DNA of 64,000 bases from Manis javanica (taxonomy: Eukaryota; Chordata; Mammalia; Pholidota; Manidae), in the NCBI RefSeq assembly GCF_040802235.1, contig NC_133166.1, positions 114,094,991 to 114,158,990 of the forward strand. Reading direction: 5' to 3'. The number at the start of each line of letters is the position of its first letter. The stretch's first letter is position 1. Shown here piece by piece: positions 46,596 through 57,500 of the stretch. The position numbers and the translations under genes are program-made. The notes under the pieces were generated by a model that was not told the DNA's origin, did no database searches, and worked only from the letters and a program-made list of their open reading frames with translations.

Positions 46596-47149
46596 AGAAA
46601 TAAACAAAGCCCCCCTAACACACCCACCCTGTGAGCTGACAGGTGAAGTCAGGGACACAGGGCCGCTCACTTCTCACACTAAGAGTAGCCAGGTGTCACC
46701 CACAGAAGGTCTGGAAAGGGCCAGTGACCCCACACAGGCCAGGTTCCTTGGCCGCAGGCAGACATCAAGGTCATTTTGCTGGAGAATTCACAGACCTGCC
46801 CCTGCTCCAGAGGCGACACTGCCACTGTCTCCACCTTCTAAGGCTGTTCTCGAGGAAAGCGTCCCCAAAAGGATGATACGGAACCGGGGGCTGGGGAGGC
46901 AGTGTCTCCCAGCACCCCCAGCAGCTGGCTCTAGTCTCCAGTGTGGGTCCTGTGTGCCCCCACCCCCAATTCTCACTCCACAGGTCTAGGGGCAAGTTTG
47001 AGGGAGCTGTCTTCCAACAGGGGAGGCTGGGGAGCAGTCTCCCCAAGACTCAGACCGCAAGGGAATGTCCCAGCAAGGGTGACAGACTTCACCAGGGGCA
47101 TCTCCCTGTCCTTGGCTCCCCTTCTTCCCCCTCAGCAGAGGGCAGCGCA
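46596..47149. other. Unassigned intergenic DNA
   Basis: No gene or repeat recognised. Confidence 0.4.
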
Positions 47150-47600
47150 CCCACAAACCCAGTGCCCACGCCCCCAAACCCAGGCTCTCGGGCCAGGCGG
47201 CCAACAGCCGGGCCCAGCAGACCGAGCCTGAGCCCCTCCCACGTTCGGCCCCAGCCACGCCCCCGCCCCCCACCGGCGCCCGCCGGCCCTTCGCGGAAAG
47301 GGAGTGGGGAGGTCCGTCCCCCACACCTCCCCGAGCCCCCGCCCGTCCCTCAATCTCTTCGGGCCCCCAGCGTCGAGTCTCCGCCTGTTCCTGCGGCCCG
47401 GAGGGGTCCCGGGCCACCCAGCACGCGGGGCTGCCCCCGAACTTTACTGACACCCACTCCCCAGCACCGCGCGCCCAGCCCTCGGGACGAACCAGGAAAC
47501 GCGCCTCTCCCGCCCTGCACACCACCGAGCCGCTAGCTCGGGCGGCGCAGACCCTCCCACACTCCAGGCAGGGCGCCCAGCTCCCCACCCGACTGTAGAT
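47150..47600. promoter_or_regulatory. CpG-rich element 4 kb upstream of B4GALNT4
   Basis: GC-rich with many CG dinucleotides and GC-box words (CACGCCCCCGCCCCC near 47,255). No exon recognised. It ends about 30 bp before a CTCF-like motif, so it may be a regulatory or boundary element, not a gene promoter. Confidence 0.45.
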
Positions 47601-47628
47601 GAGACCCGGCGCCCTGCGTGGGCCTCTG

Positions 47629-47642
47629 ACGCCACCTGGTGG
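47629..47642 (-). promoter_or_regulatory. CTCF-like binding motif
   Basis: The minus strand reads CCACCAGGTGGCGT, agreeing with the CTCF core CCASYAGRKGGCRS at all but the last base. CTCF marks insulators and loop anchors. Its place between the IFITM block and B4GALNT4 suits a boundary, but binding is inferred. Confidence 0.6.
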
Positions 47643-47659
47643 CCTCCGGTAAAAATGCG

Positions 47660-49285
47660 ACCGCAACGTGAGGTGGGGAGACGGGCAGGGACTGGAGAGA
47701 GGAGGGGTCGACTCAAAAGGGTCTGTTGCCAGATCCCCCAGTTCCAGAGACAGTCAGGGAGGGGCATCAGACCCCACGGCACCCCACGCTCCTACTGAAC
47801 CCTAATTCTGATCCTGATTCTCCCCACTGCATTTCTGATCAGACTGAAACCCAAATCAGGACGCTCTTAAAGTAGGGGGCAGTGAGTCTTCAGACCCAAA
47901 CGTTAGGGTTCCTGTTTCAACTTGGCGCTTGGCTCAGCGCAGAGGGCGTGGGAGGAACGGGTGGGGTCAGGGCCAATGTCTGCTGGAGGGGTCTGCAGAG
48001 TTCCCCACCTCCCGGGCGTCCAGGGCTGCTGGGACTTCCCCCCGCCCCCGCCCCAAATTCTCTAATAGCCAAGGGAGAGCAGAGCCGGGTGCAGAGGGCC
48101 CGGGGCACGGGGCACAGAGGCACTTAGGGCCCTGGTTTGGCATTCCTCTCTAAGGCCACCCACCCCCAGGAAAGGGAGTAAATCTAAACCTCCCAAGAGC
48201 TGGGGACACCCTGGGAGGAAGGACCAGGGGCTGTCCTCATGAAGCTTAAAGTGCGGCTCGAAAAAGACAAACATATAAACGAGGAAAACGAGAGAATTTC
48301 AGAATTTGGTTAAGGGCTGGAAAGCATATGGAAGGGGTGTGATGTATAAGTAGGATGAGGGGCAGAAAGAGCCAAGGAATCTCCCAGGAAGAGAGGTCCG
48401 CAGGAGCCGAGGATGCAAGGCTAGAGGACAGAGCCGGGGCAAGCATCTGGCCAGGAGACAGCAGGAAGGTCCTGAGGCAGGAAGGGGCTTGTGTTCCTGG
48501 AGAGGAGGGTCTCAGAGGGAAGTGGCCAGAGGCCAGGTCTGGATGCAGGGTTGCTCGTGACTCAGGAGGTGGCACGCAGCAGAGGCATGGCCAGCATTTT
48601 GCTGGTCCAGTGCTGCCCCAGAGGAGTGTCTAACCTCTGACTTCCCGTGCAGGGGCTTAGCTGCCCGTGACTGTTCAGGCAGAAATGCAGCCTCAGAAGA
48701 GGCCTGGAGCACACGGCTCTGCAGGTGCAGGGGGGTGGGGGATGGCTAGCACCCCTCCAGATCACAGCAAAGGGCCTCACACGACAGCACCAGGCCCCTG
48801 CCCCCCAAGTCCAGTGACAAGATGGGCCCTATGCACAGTGGATCATATCAGCTGCGGCCACAGGGCCTTGGGGCAAACACACTCTCCAGTCACTCCCCCA
48901 GAGCAAGCATTTGGTGGTGGTCACCCCAGTCCCCTTAACTTGCCGAGTGGCATCTATGACAGCTACAGAAACCACTCTGCCTCAGACAGCTGGCCCTGCA
49001 GGCTGGCCCTTCGCAAAGATGTGCAGGACTCACGGCTGCCGACTGCCTCTAAGCAGTGCTACCCTCAGCTGCGCCAACTGTCGCAGAGGGGGCCACCCTG
49101 TACACGTCAGACAGACACGCTGACGGGCTGGGGTCACACCTCATTTGTCCCAAATGTGCTCGATTAGTCCATGTGCAGGATGAGGTGACCCACAGTGCTG
49201 ACCTCTGCCGTGCGCCCAGGTCCCTGACTTAGGCTCTGAGTCCCAGAGGGAGTAAAGGTCACATCTCAGGTGACCCTTAGTTTCC
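47660..49285. other. Unassigned intergenic DNA
   Basis: No gene or repeat recognised; open frames are short and not spliced to anything visible. Confidence 0.4.
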
Positions 49286-49299
49286 TTTCTAAGGGCCTG

Positions 49300-49650
49300 A
49301 CAGTGGCACTAACTCAAAACCAGATAGTGACATAAGAAAGGAAAACTACAGGCCCACATCTGTCACGAACAAATCCTCAACAGAATACTGGAAAATCCAA
49401 TCCAACAATGAATTTACACACCACCAAGTGGGATTTATTCCAGGGGTGCAAGTGTGATTCAACATTTAAAAAATCAATCAGTGTGATCTATCACATATAC
49501 GTGTAAGGAAAGAAAAATAATAAGCTCTTATGGTTGCAGAAAAAGCATTTGACAAAATCCAACACCCACTCATTAAAACTCAACAATCTGGGAATGGAAG
49601 AGGTCAGGATCACCTACCAAAAGCTGAATATTAAACATCACTCAAAATTG
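49300..49650 (+). repeat. LINE-1 ORF2 fragment
   Basis: Decayed reverse-transcriptase region of L1 (GGATTTATTCCAGGGGTGCA at 49,431, AAAGCATTTGACAAAATCCA at 49,542), plus strand. Confidence 0.8.
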
Positions 49651-49694
49651 TGAAACCCCTCCTCTCATACCTGGGTGGCATATGACAGCATGTG

Positions 49695-49985
49695 GCAAAG
49701 TTGGTATGCGGCGCTTCACCAGGTACTTTGCTCTGCTTGCTGGAGCCCAAAGGCCATCCCCTAGAGTGGCCATATCCAGGTGCTCTGACTGACCATCATG
49801 GCTGAACCCAGCCATCCCCACTAAGGCACCCAGGGCCTGCGACAACAGGAGCAGAGAAAGCCTGTCCTGTTGGGCCCTGTCCGTATTCGTGACCCACAGA
49901 ATCCGTGAACATAATCAGCAGTTGTTTTACACCCCACAACTGGGGATCTGTTACACAGCAATAGAAAAAGCGGAGCAGCTGACAG
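49695..49985 (+). repeat. MLT1-type LTR fragment
   Basis: The end part GACCCACAGAATCCGTGAAC, GTTGTTTTACACC and CTGTTACACAGCAATAGAAA follows the order of MaLR/MLT1 LTR 3' ends. Confidence 0.7.
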
Positions 49986-50740
49986 GAGGGTTAAAGGGGA
50001 AAGCTGGGCTGGCAGCTGGGCAGAGGAGGACTGGGGGAGAGAGGCAAGCATGGAACCAATTGGGAAAGTCCATGATGAACCCACACCCCCACACCCAGCT
50101 CAGCAACAGCACCACCATGGACCCACTCCGTGGTCTCCCTGCCTCCCACTCTGCCCTCAGTGGGAGCACCTGACCCTCAGAGGCCCCTGTCCACTAGGCA
50201 GCCACGTAAGACCTTCTAAGTTAAGGTCCTTTGGTGGCTCCTCACCCCCTTCCGGGTGAAGCCATGTGCTTTGGGACCCTCCTCAGCCTCACCTCCATGG
50301 AACCTGTTGATCCCCACACCCTGGCCCCCTGATAGTCTGTGAGTTCTGCCACCTCCATCCCTACACACCCTGGTCCCTGGCCCTCTGTCCACAGTCCTCT
50401 GCACCTCTCTCTCTCTCTTGATGTCCCCTCTTTCAAGACCAGACCTCTCCCCATCCATCCTCAGAGCAACCCGAGGTCCCTGTATCCCTATCCCTAAGTC
50501 TCTCAGCACCACCCCATCCTTGCGTCCTTCCACCCGTCCTCCTCAACTCCCCATATCCCCCGTCTGGTCCCCAGAACTCCGCATACCCACTAGACCCCTG
50601 TCCCCGGTCCTCTGTTCCCCTACACCTCCCTGTGTCCCGTGGACCGCCTAACCTCCATCTCAGCCTTCCCCATCCCCCGCATCTCCAGTCCCCAAGCCGC
50701 AGTCCTCTGTCCCCATACCTCCCCGTCCCCGCGCCCTCGC
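49986..50740. other. Pyrimidine-rich upstream flank of B4GALNT4
   Basis: Strongly C/T-rich from about 50,400 to 50,740 on the plus strand. No gene or interspersed repeat recognised. Confidence 0.45.
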
Positions 50741-51560
50741 GCTGTAGCTCCCATTCCCCGCCAGCTGCGTCCGCGCATCCCTCGGTGCTTCTGTCTCCGC
50801 GTCCCCGCGCTGCGCGGGCCGGCGCGCCCAGGTGGATGCGCGCGCGTTGCGTGGAGACGAGTGGCGGGCACACCCGAACACGCCAGCCGCGCCCCGAGCC
50901 GTGGATTGGCTGCCCGGGAGCTGGCCGGGCCCCGATTGGCTGGCGCCTCGGCCCCGGCCCGTTCACGGTGGGTAGCGCCGCAGCGTGGCTCGGCTCGTCC
51001 GGCCGCGGCCCCGGGAGCACGGAGCCCGAGCGGCCGGGCGGGGCCGGCGCTGGGCGCCGCCGGGAGCCGCTCGCCGCCCATCCCGGGCCGGGGCCGGGCG
51101 CAGCCGGGGTTCGCGGCCGCGCCCGGTGGCCGCGAGCGGTGGACAAAGGCCATGCGGGGCTGGGGGCCGCGGCGCGGGGCGCGCGGGAACAGGGGGCCGT
51201 AGCGGCGCCGCTGGGCGCGGCCCGGGCGGGCGGGGCGGCCGCGATGCCGTGGTTCCCGGTGAAGAAGATCCGCAAGCAGATCAAGCTGCTGCTCCTGCTG
51301 GTACTCCTCACCTGCGCCGCGTGGCTCACGTACGTGCACCTGAGCCTGGTGCGCCAGGGCCGCGCGCTGCGCCAGCGCCTGGGCTACGGGCGAGGTACGG
51401 GAGGCGCGCGCCGGGGCCGGGGGCGGTGAGGGCTCTGAGCAGCGCCGGGCCCTGGCGTGGGCTCAGACTCGCCCAGGGACCCCGGCCGCCCTTCCCGGCT
51501 CGCAACTGGGGCAGGGGGCGCGGTTCGGCCGGGCCCGGACGCCCGGTGACGTCAGCGGTG
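50741..51560 (+). promoter_or_regulatory. B4GALNT4 CpG-island promoter with paired CCAAT boxes
   Basis: Dense CG dinucleotides begin near 50,750 and run through exon 1. Two inverted CCAAT boxes, each GATTGGCTG, have ATTGG at 50,905-50,909 and 50,935-50,939, exactly 30 bp apart, a spacing seen in NF-Y-driven TATA-less promoters. No TATA box is seen. The transcription start is probably between 50,960 and 51,200. Confidence 0.75.
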
Positions 51561-54500
51561 ACGCGCGCGACCCTCTCGTGGAGCGTCCCCGAACCTAGGC
51601 CGGCCCGGGGATGCGGTCGGGCTCTGGCAGTGACAGGGTAACCGTGGACTCCCGGAGACACCTGTGCCCCCAGGCCTTGCGTGCTGGGATTCCCAAGAGG
51701 CCACATCCGGGCTGCGCCTCCACCATCTCCTACCCAGCAGAGCCTCAGTTTCCCCATCTGCTGGGGAGGAGGGGAGGAAGAAGGTTGGGGAGAGCTGATC
51801 CACGCTCCGTGGACCGGATGCCTTAGGTAGCCCTGCGATCAAGGACTGAGATGCTTGTGTGTCAGGGGAGCAAGGCATGGTGATGGCGATCCAGCCCGGG
51901 GAGCCCTGGACTGTCTGGAGTGAGCCCTCCCAGGCTCCTCCAGTGAGGCCAGTGAACACACACAGCAAATCAGGTCCGGGTGAGCACTGCTGGGAAGGAC
52001 CAGGGGGGAGCTCCTACCCCTTTGGCTGGGGGGATCCTGGCGGGCCTCTTGGAGGCAGTGACCTTTGACACATTTGAGGGAAAGACAGAAGGACTGATGG
52101 AAATCTGGTGAGAGGAGAAGGGTAGAAAGCCATAAGTGGGGGTATGAGAGGGAAACATCTCAGGGCAGGGAAGAGCCCAGCGAGGCTGCCCCTGACTCTT
52201 CTCAAGCAAGTGTGGTGCTGGGTGTCCTTGGGATGGGGCGGGGGGAGGATCTGCTTCCCAAAGGCTCAGAGCAATGACAACCACACATCCTGGGCCACTC
52301 CGCCAGGGCGACAGACCTCCCTGTTCAGTCCCACTCCTTTCTCCCACTTGCCAAAGTCCCTCTTACCTCTCCTTCCTGTACCTGGACACCTGGCCCCACA
52401 GACCACCAGGGCCGGGTCTGGAGCTTGACCCTGCCCTGCCGGAGTCCACACACCTCACAGCCACCACACCCTGGAGAGGCTTCAGCTCTGTTCCATCTCT
52501 GAAAGAGGCCCCCCGTCATCAGCAAACAAGGCAGGACCTAGAGTGTGACCCAGTGTCACGGGACAAAGCCAGGCCTCTCAGCTGTCTCTGTGGCTTTCTG
52601 AGTGACCACAGTCGTCCCCAACCTCACTTCCTGAGCAGCCAGGGAGTCTAGCTCAGCAACTAGGAGGGGGCAGAGGTGTGGGAACTCTAATTCTGAGGCT
52701 CCCTCTGCTCTCAGGCCAGTGAGGAGGCTGGGAGACTAGTCATCCTCCCCTGCCTACTCCTGGGTGAGCAGGAGCTGTTCAGGGTCCTGGGAGACAAAAC
52801 CGCTTTCTGGCACCTTCCAGGAGCTGCCCTCGCCCAGGGGTCTTGGCTCTGGGCTGCAGCCCCACCTCCTGTTCAGCCACCTGAGCTCCCACATGAGGCC
52901 TTCTGAACGGTTGGGGAGCACAGTCATTACTTCTGCCAAGGGGGTGGCATTGGGGCGGGGCAAGAGGGCTACCTTCCCAGTGTCCAGCAGCCTGTATAGG
53001 CAGAGATCCCTGAGGGAACGTGAGCCAGAAGACAGGAGGCCTGTCAGCACCGAGCTGTTCTGGGGCTCAGCCCCCGCAGGGCCGTGGGGGCAGCCTGGGC
53101 TGGGACCTCACTGCAGGCTCCTGACACCCATGGATTTAGCTTGGTGGTCTGGAAATATCAGGGCCAGGCTGTGGGGATTTGGCTGGGACTCGCCTTCCAG
53201 CTGGACAGAGGACTGTGGGGGAAGAACACAAATGAGGAGCAGGACGGTGGCCCTGCAGGGGTCCCACAGGCAGGAGAACATGAGTAGCCCCCCATCCCAA
53301 GAAGAGACCCAGGCTTATTGTGTCCATACAGGAATCTCACTCCTGGAGCCTGAATTGAGGGATGGGCATGGATATTGAAGCCCAGGCTTGGCCCTGGAGC
53401 AGAGGGGGGACTCCTGGATGGGGTGTCCCTTGGTGGGAGCACCAGGAGGGGCAGAAGTGGGGTACAATGAAGCCTCCTCTTCAGATGCTCAGATCTTGGG
53501 ATGTAGAACTCCCCAAGGACAGAGTGGGACATTCAGGTGCACAGCTTAGGGAGGTCTGGGAAGTTGAGGGCGTCTGGAGTATGGAGATGGTCTGCCCTGG
53601 GCCAGGGGTTTTGGGAGGCACCAAGCTCTGGAGATGTCCACAGACAGTCCTGGGAAGGGTTCCCCAGGGACAGTTCCCTCCAGGGCTGCCCGGCTCCAGG
53701 TCCTCCAGCAGCCGGACCACCTATCCCTCCTCTAGCCAGGCTGGTGCCAGGGCTGTTTTGGTCCTGAGCCCCAGCCTCAAGGGCAGAGATGGCTGGTGTG
53801 CCATAGGCCGGGGCTGGCTTAGTCACAGACAGTAGCACCAGTTTTCCCAGCAGCAAGCTCCAGCACCAAGCCTTAGCTCTCAGTTCTGATAAGAGAGGCA
53901 AGACACAAAAAACAGAGGTCACGGGAGTCCTGGGGGCCTTCCTGGAGGTGGAGCCACTGATGAGGATGGCCAGATAGATGCATGTAAGCACACATGTACT
54001 AGCATGTGTTCCCTCACACAAGCCAAGGGTCTGGGGAAAGCCAAGTGGAGGGCTTGGTGGGGGCTGCCCCTCCCCACCGAAGTGGGCTATGGGACAAGGG
54101 CCCAGCAGAAAGCACTTGTCAAGCTATAAGGAGGGGCATCCCTAGCGTGAGGCAGCAGAGGCCCCTGTGGGAGACACCACTGGCCTTCCCTCCCTGCTCC
54201 AGCCTGTGTGTGCACAATTACCATGTGGATAGGGGGTCCCTGCCCCCAGCTGACCCAGCAGCAGGGCCTGGGGCCTTGGAGACAGCTGAGCCGCAGCCAA
54301 GCCCCACGTGCCGCCCACAGACGGTGAGAAGCTGAGCGGTGTGACTGATGGCCGGGGTGTCCAGGCTGCACTGTCCACGCGGAGGGCGGAGGACTCTAGT
54401 GAGAGCCGTGAGGAGGAGCAGGTGATAAGCAGGAGGGGGAAGGAGCGCATGTGCAGCCCAGGACACCCCATGACCCAGGGTCTGCTGGGGCCGGTGTGCT

Positions 54501-57500
54501 GAGGGTCTTCTAGGTGTGTGGCTGGGCTGTGATGGGGCCGCGTGTCATGCTACAAGCCTCTGTGTGTTGTGTCCCGGTGCATATCATGGATCAAGTGCAT
54601 GTGGCGAGTGTGTGTGTGGTGGTATGACCCCTCCCTGCCCTATATTTCTCAGCTTTGACCCTGGTCCCCTTTCTTTCCTGTAGCCTGAAGGTTGGGACCC
54701 AAGCATGCTGTTTCCTGGAGGGGCTGGGAGGCCACCCCCACTGAACCTCACCCATCAGGCACCCCCATGGCAGGAAGAGGTGAGTGCTGCCGGGCAGTGA
54801 TGGGCTTGGGGAGCGGCCTGGGTTAGGGGTGTGCAGAAGTTAAGGCTCCCTCCCTTCCCACAGTACAAGGGGCAGGCGAACCTGCACGTGTTTGAGGACT
54901 GGTGTGGGGGCGCCGTGGGCCAGCTGAGGAGGAACCTGCACTTCCCACTGTTCCCTCATGTGAGTGCTGGGAGCGGGCAGGGCCGGCCCTGCAGGGCAGG
55001 CCTGGCGCACAGTGGGCCTTGACAGGAGAGGTCGCCTCCACTCTAGACTCGCACCACTGTGAAGAAGTTGGCTGTGTCCCCCAAGTGGAAGAACTATGGA
55101 CTTCGGATTTTTGGCTTCATCCACCCAGCAAGAGATGGTGTGCATGTGAGGACGTGCCGGGGAGGGGGTGTGGGCAACAGCCCCACACCCTCTGAACCCC
55201 TGTCCTGTGGCCTAGGAGATGTCCAGTTCTCTGTGGCATCAGATGACAACTCTGAGTTCTGGCTGAGCCCAAATGAGAGCCCAGCGGGTGCCCAGCTGGT
55301 GGCCTTTGTGGGCAAGGTAACCCCCCAGCAGCCCTGACCCTGGCTCTGGCCCCCACCCCAATCTGTCTGCATGGGGCCTCCTGAGGCCTCTGTCACCTGC
55401 GCCCTTCAGCTTCTTAGGGATGGAGACTGGATGGGGCTGGTACCCTCAAGGAGAGGGTGAACCCCCACTACCCTTCTGTGTTGCCCCCCAGACTGGCTTG
55501 GAGTGGACGGCACCTGGAGAATTCACCAAGTTCAGCTCCCAGGTGTCCAAGCCCAGGCGGTAAGTGGGAGTGTGCATGAGTATTATCCATATGTGCACAA
55601 GTGTGTCCATGTGTGCACACAACTGTGTATCTTTGTATGTCTGAGGGGAACACAATCCATACACAGAACCACTGAACCTGTGCTGTCCTGGCCAAAGCGT
55701 CTCCTTTGAGGGGCCAGACCTGATCCCCTCTGGGCTCCACATCTGTTTGGGGTCCCTGGTGTGGGGAGGGCACATCCCCTGACTCCTTGTGTCCCCAGGC
55801 TCACAGCCTCCCGGAAGTACTACTTTGAGCTGCTGCACAAACAGGATGACCGAGGCTCTGACCACGTGGAAGTGGGCGTGAGTGTGGCTGGCTTGCCCAG
55901 GGCCTTCTGGAGACCCCGCCTCCCCTGCCGTGCCTCTTCCAACCACTCCCCTCAGGACAGTGGTGGGGACCCTGCCCCCAAGGAGCTTCCAGTCTAGTTG
56001 CCAAAGCAGGTGCTCAGGGACGGGGCTGCAGTCCACGCTGCTGGCTCGGGGAGGCTTCATGGAGGAGGTCGCCCTTGAGTGGTCTTGGGAGGTCAAAGAT
56101 ATTCACAGAGAGAGCCAGGGCAGAGGGAATTTAGGGTGGGGGTGCATCGGGTGACTTCATCTCAAGAACAGCAGAGGAATAGAACCACCCATTAGTTTTT
56201 TGGAACTCCGAGGGGCGTCTGGTGGCCCAGTCAGGTGGGCCCTGCAGTGTCACCCTGGGCAGCTCTGGCTTTGTCCTGGAATCACTGAGACAACTGGATC
56301 TGCCTTTCAGGAAAAACCTTCCGGCCACTGTGTGGAAAGATTGGGGTAGGAGGGTGTTGCACCACAGAACAGAGGGCCTGAGCCTGGCTGGGTGTCAGTG
56401 GGGACCAGGGCGGGCTGGGAGCTCCCAGCCCTAGCTCTGTGGAATATTGCACATATCTGGTGTGTGGTGGGCATCACCCCAACTCAGCTTGGAGGGTCCT
56501 GGCTGGGGACATGGGTTTTGGGGAATCTTATAGAAGCTGAGGGTCTGAGAGGGCCCAAATGAGCTGGGGAGAAAAGCAGGCCTGAGACAGCCCCCAGGAA
56601 CCCCAACTTGAGTGGGGTAGGGGAGAGACAGAGTCTACAAAGGAGACTAAGAAGGGGCAGCCACAGGAGCGGGGGGTTTGGGGGGAGGTCCAGTGGGACA
56701 AGGTGGGGTGCTGGGTGTAGCCCTAGAAGGCTAGCTGTGACTTCCAGGGGAGCAGTGGCTGAGGACCCAGGGAGCCCTAACCAGCAGGCAAGGAACCTCA
56801 GGATGTGCAGGCCTGCAGGTAGCATGGGGGAGTCCTTACCTGCCACCAGAGATCCTCGCCTTCTAGGCCTCCCCCAGCTTGCCTGCTGCCCCTTACCCGG
56901 ACCCCTCCACCACCACCCACCCTCCGATATTCCTGACCCTTGGAGGGGTTGCCCCCATTAGTCCTCCTCCTAGTCATGGAACGCCTACTCCTTGCTGTCT
57001 CAGCCGGGTTCCCACCGTGACCCGCCAGTCTTGGCCTTGACCACCATCTCCCTCCCCCAGTGGCGTGCCTTCCTGCCGGGCCTCAAGTTCGAGGTCATAG
57101 ACTCAGCTCACATCTCCCTGTACACAGGTGCGAACCCCAGTATCTCTTTGGGGAGTGGGGCAGGCTCCTGATGGTGGTCTTTTTGGGATGGTCCCTGGAT
57201 GTGGGTGGGGAGAATTGGGGAGGGGTCTCTGGGCATTCCTGGGGACTCCACACAGCCTTCTGCCCCCAGATGAGTCGGCCCTGAAGATGGACCATGTGGC
57301 CCATGTCCCCCAGTCTCCAGCCAGCCATGTGGTGGGGCGCTTGCCCCAGGAGGAGCCCAGAGCAGACATGCTCCGACCCGACCCCAGAGACACCTTCTTC
57401 CTCAGTGAGCAGGGGCCGGTGGGGGTGGGGGTGAGGGCGGGGCGGCGTTCCAGGCGGCCGCAGCGTGAGCACCTCTCCCACAGCTCCCCGCGTGGAGCCT

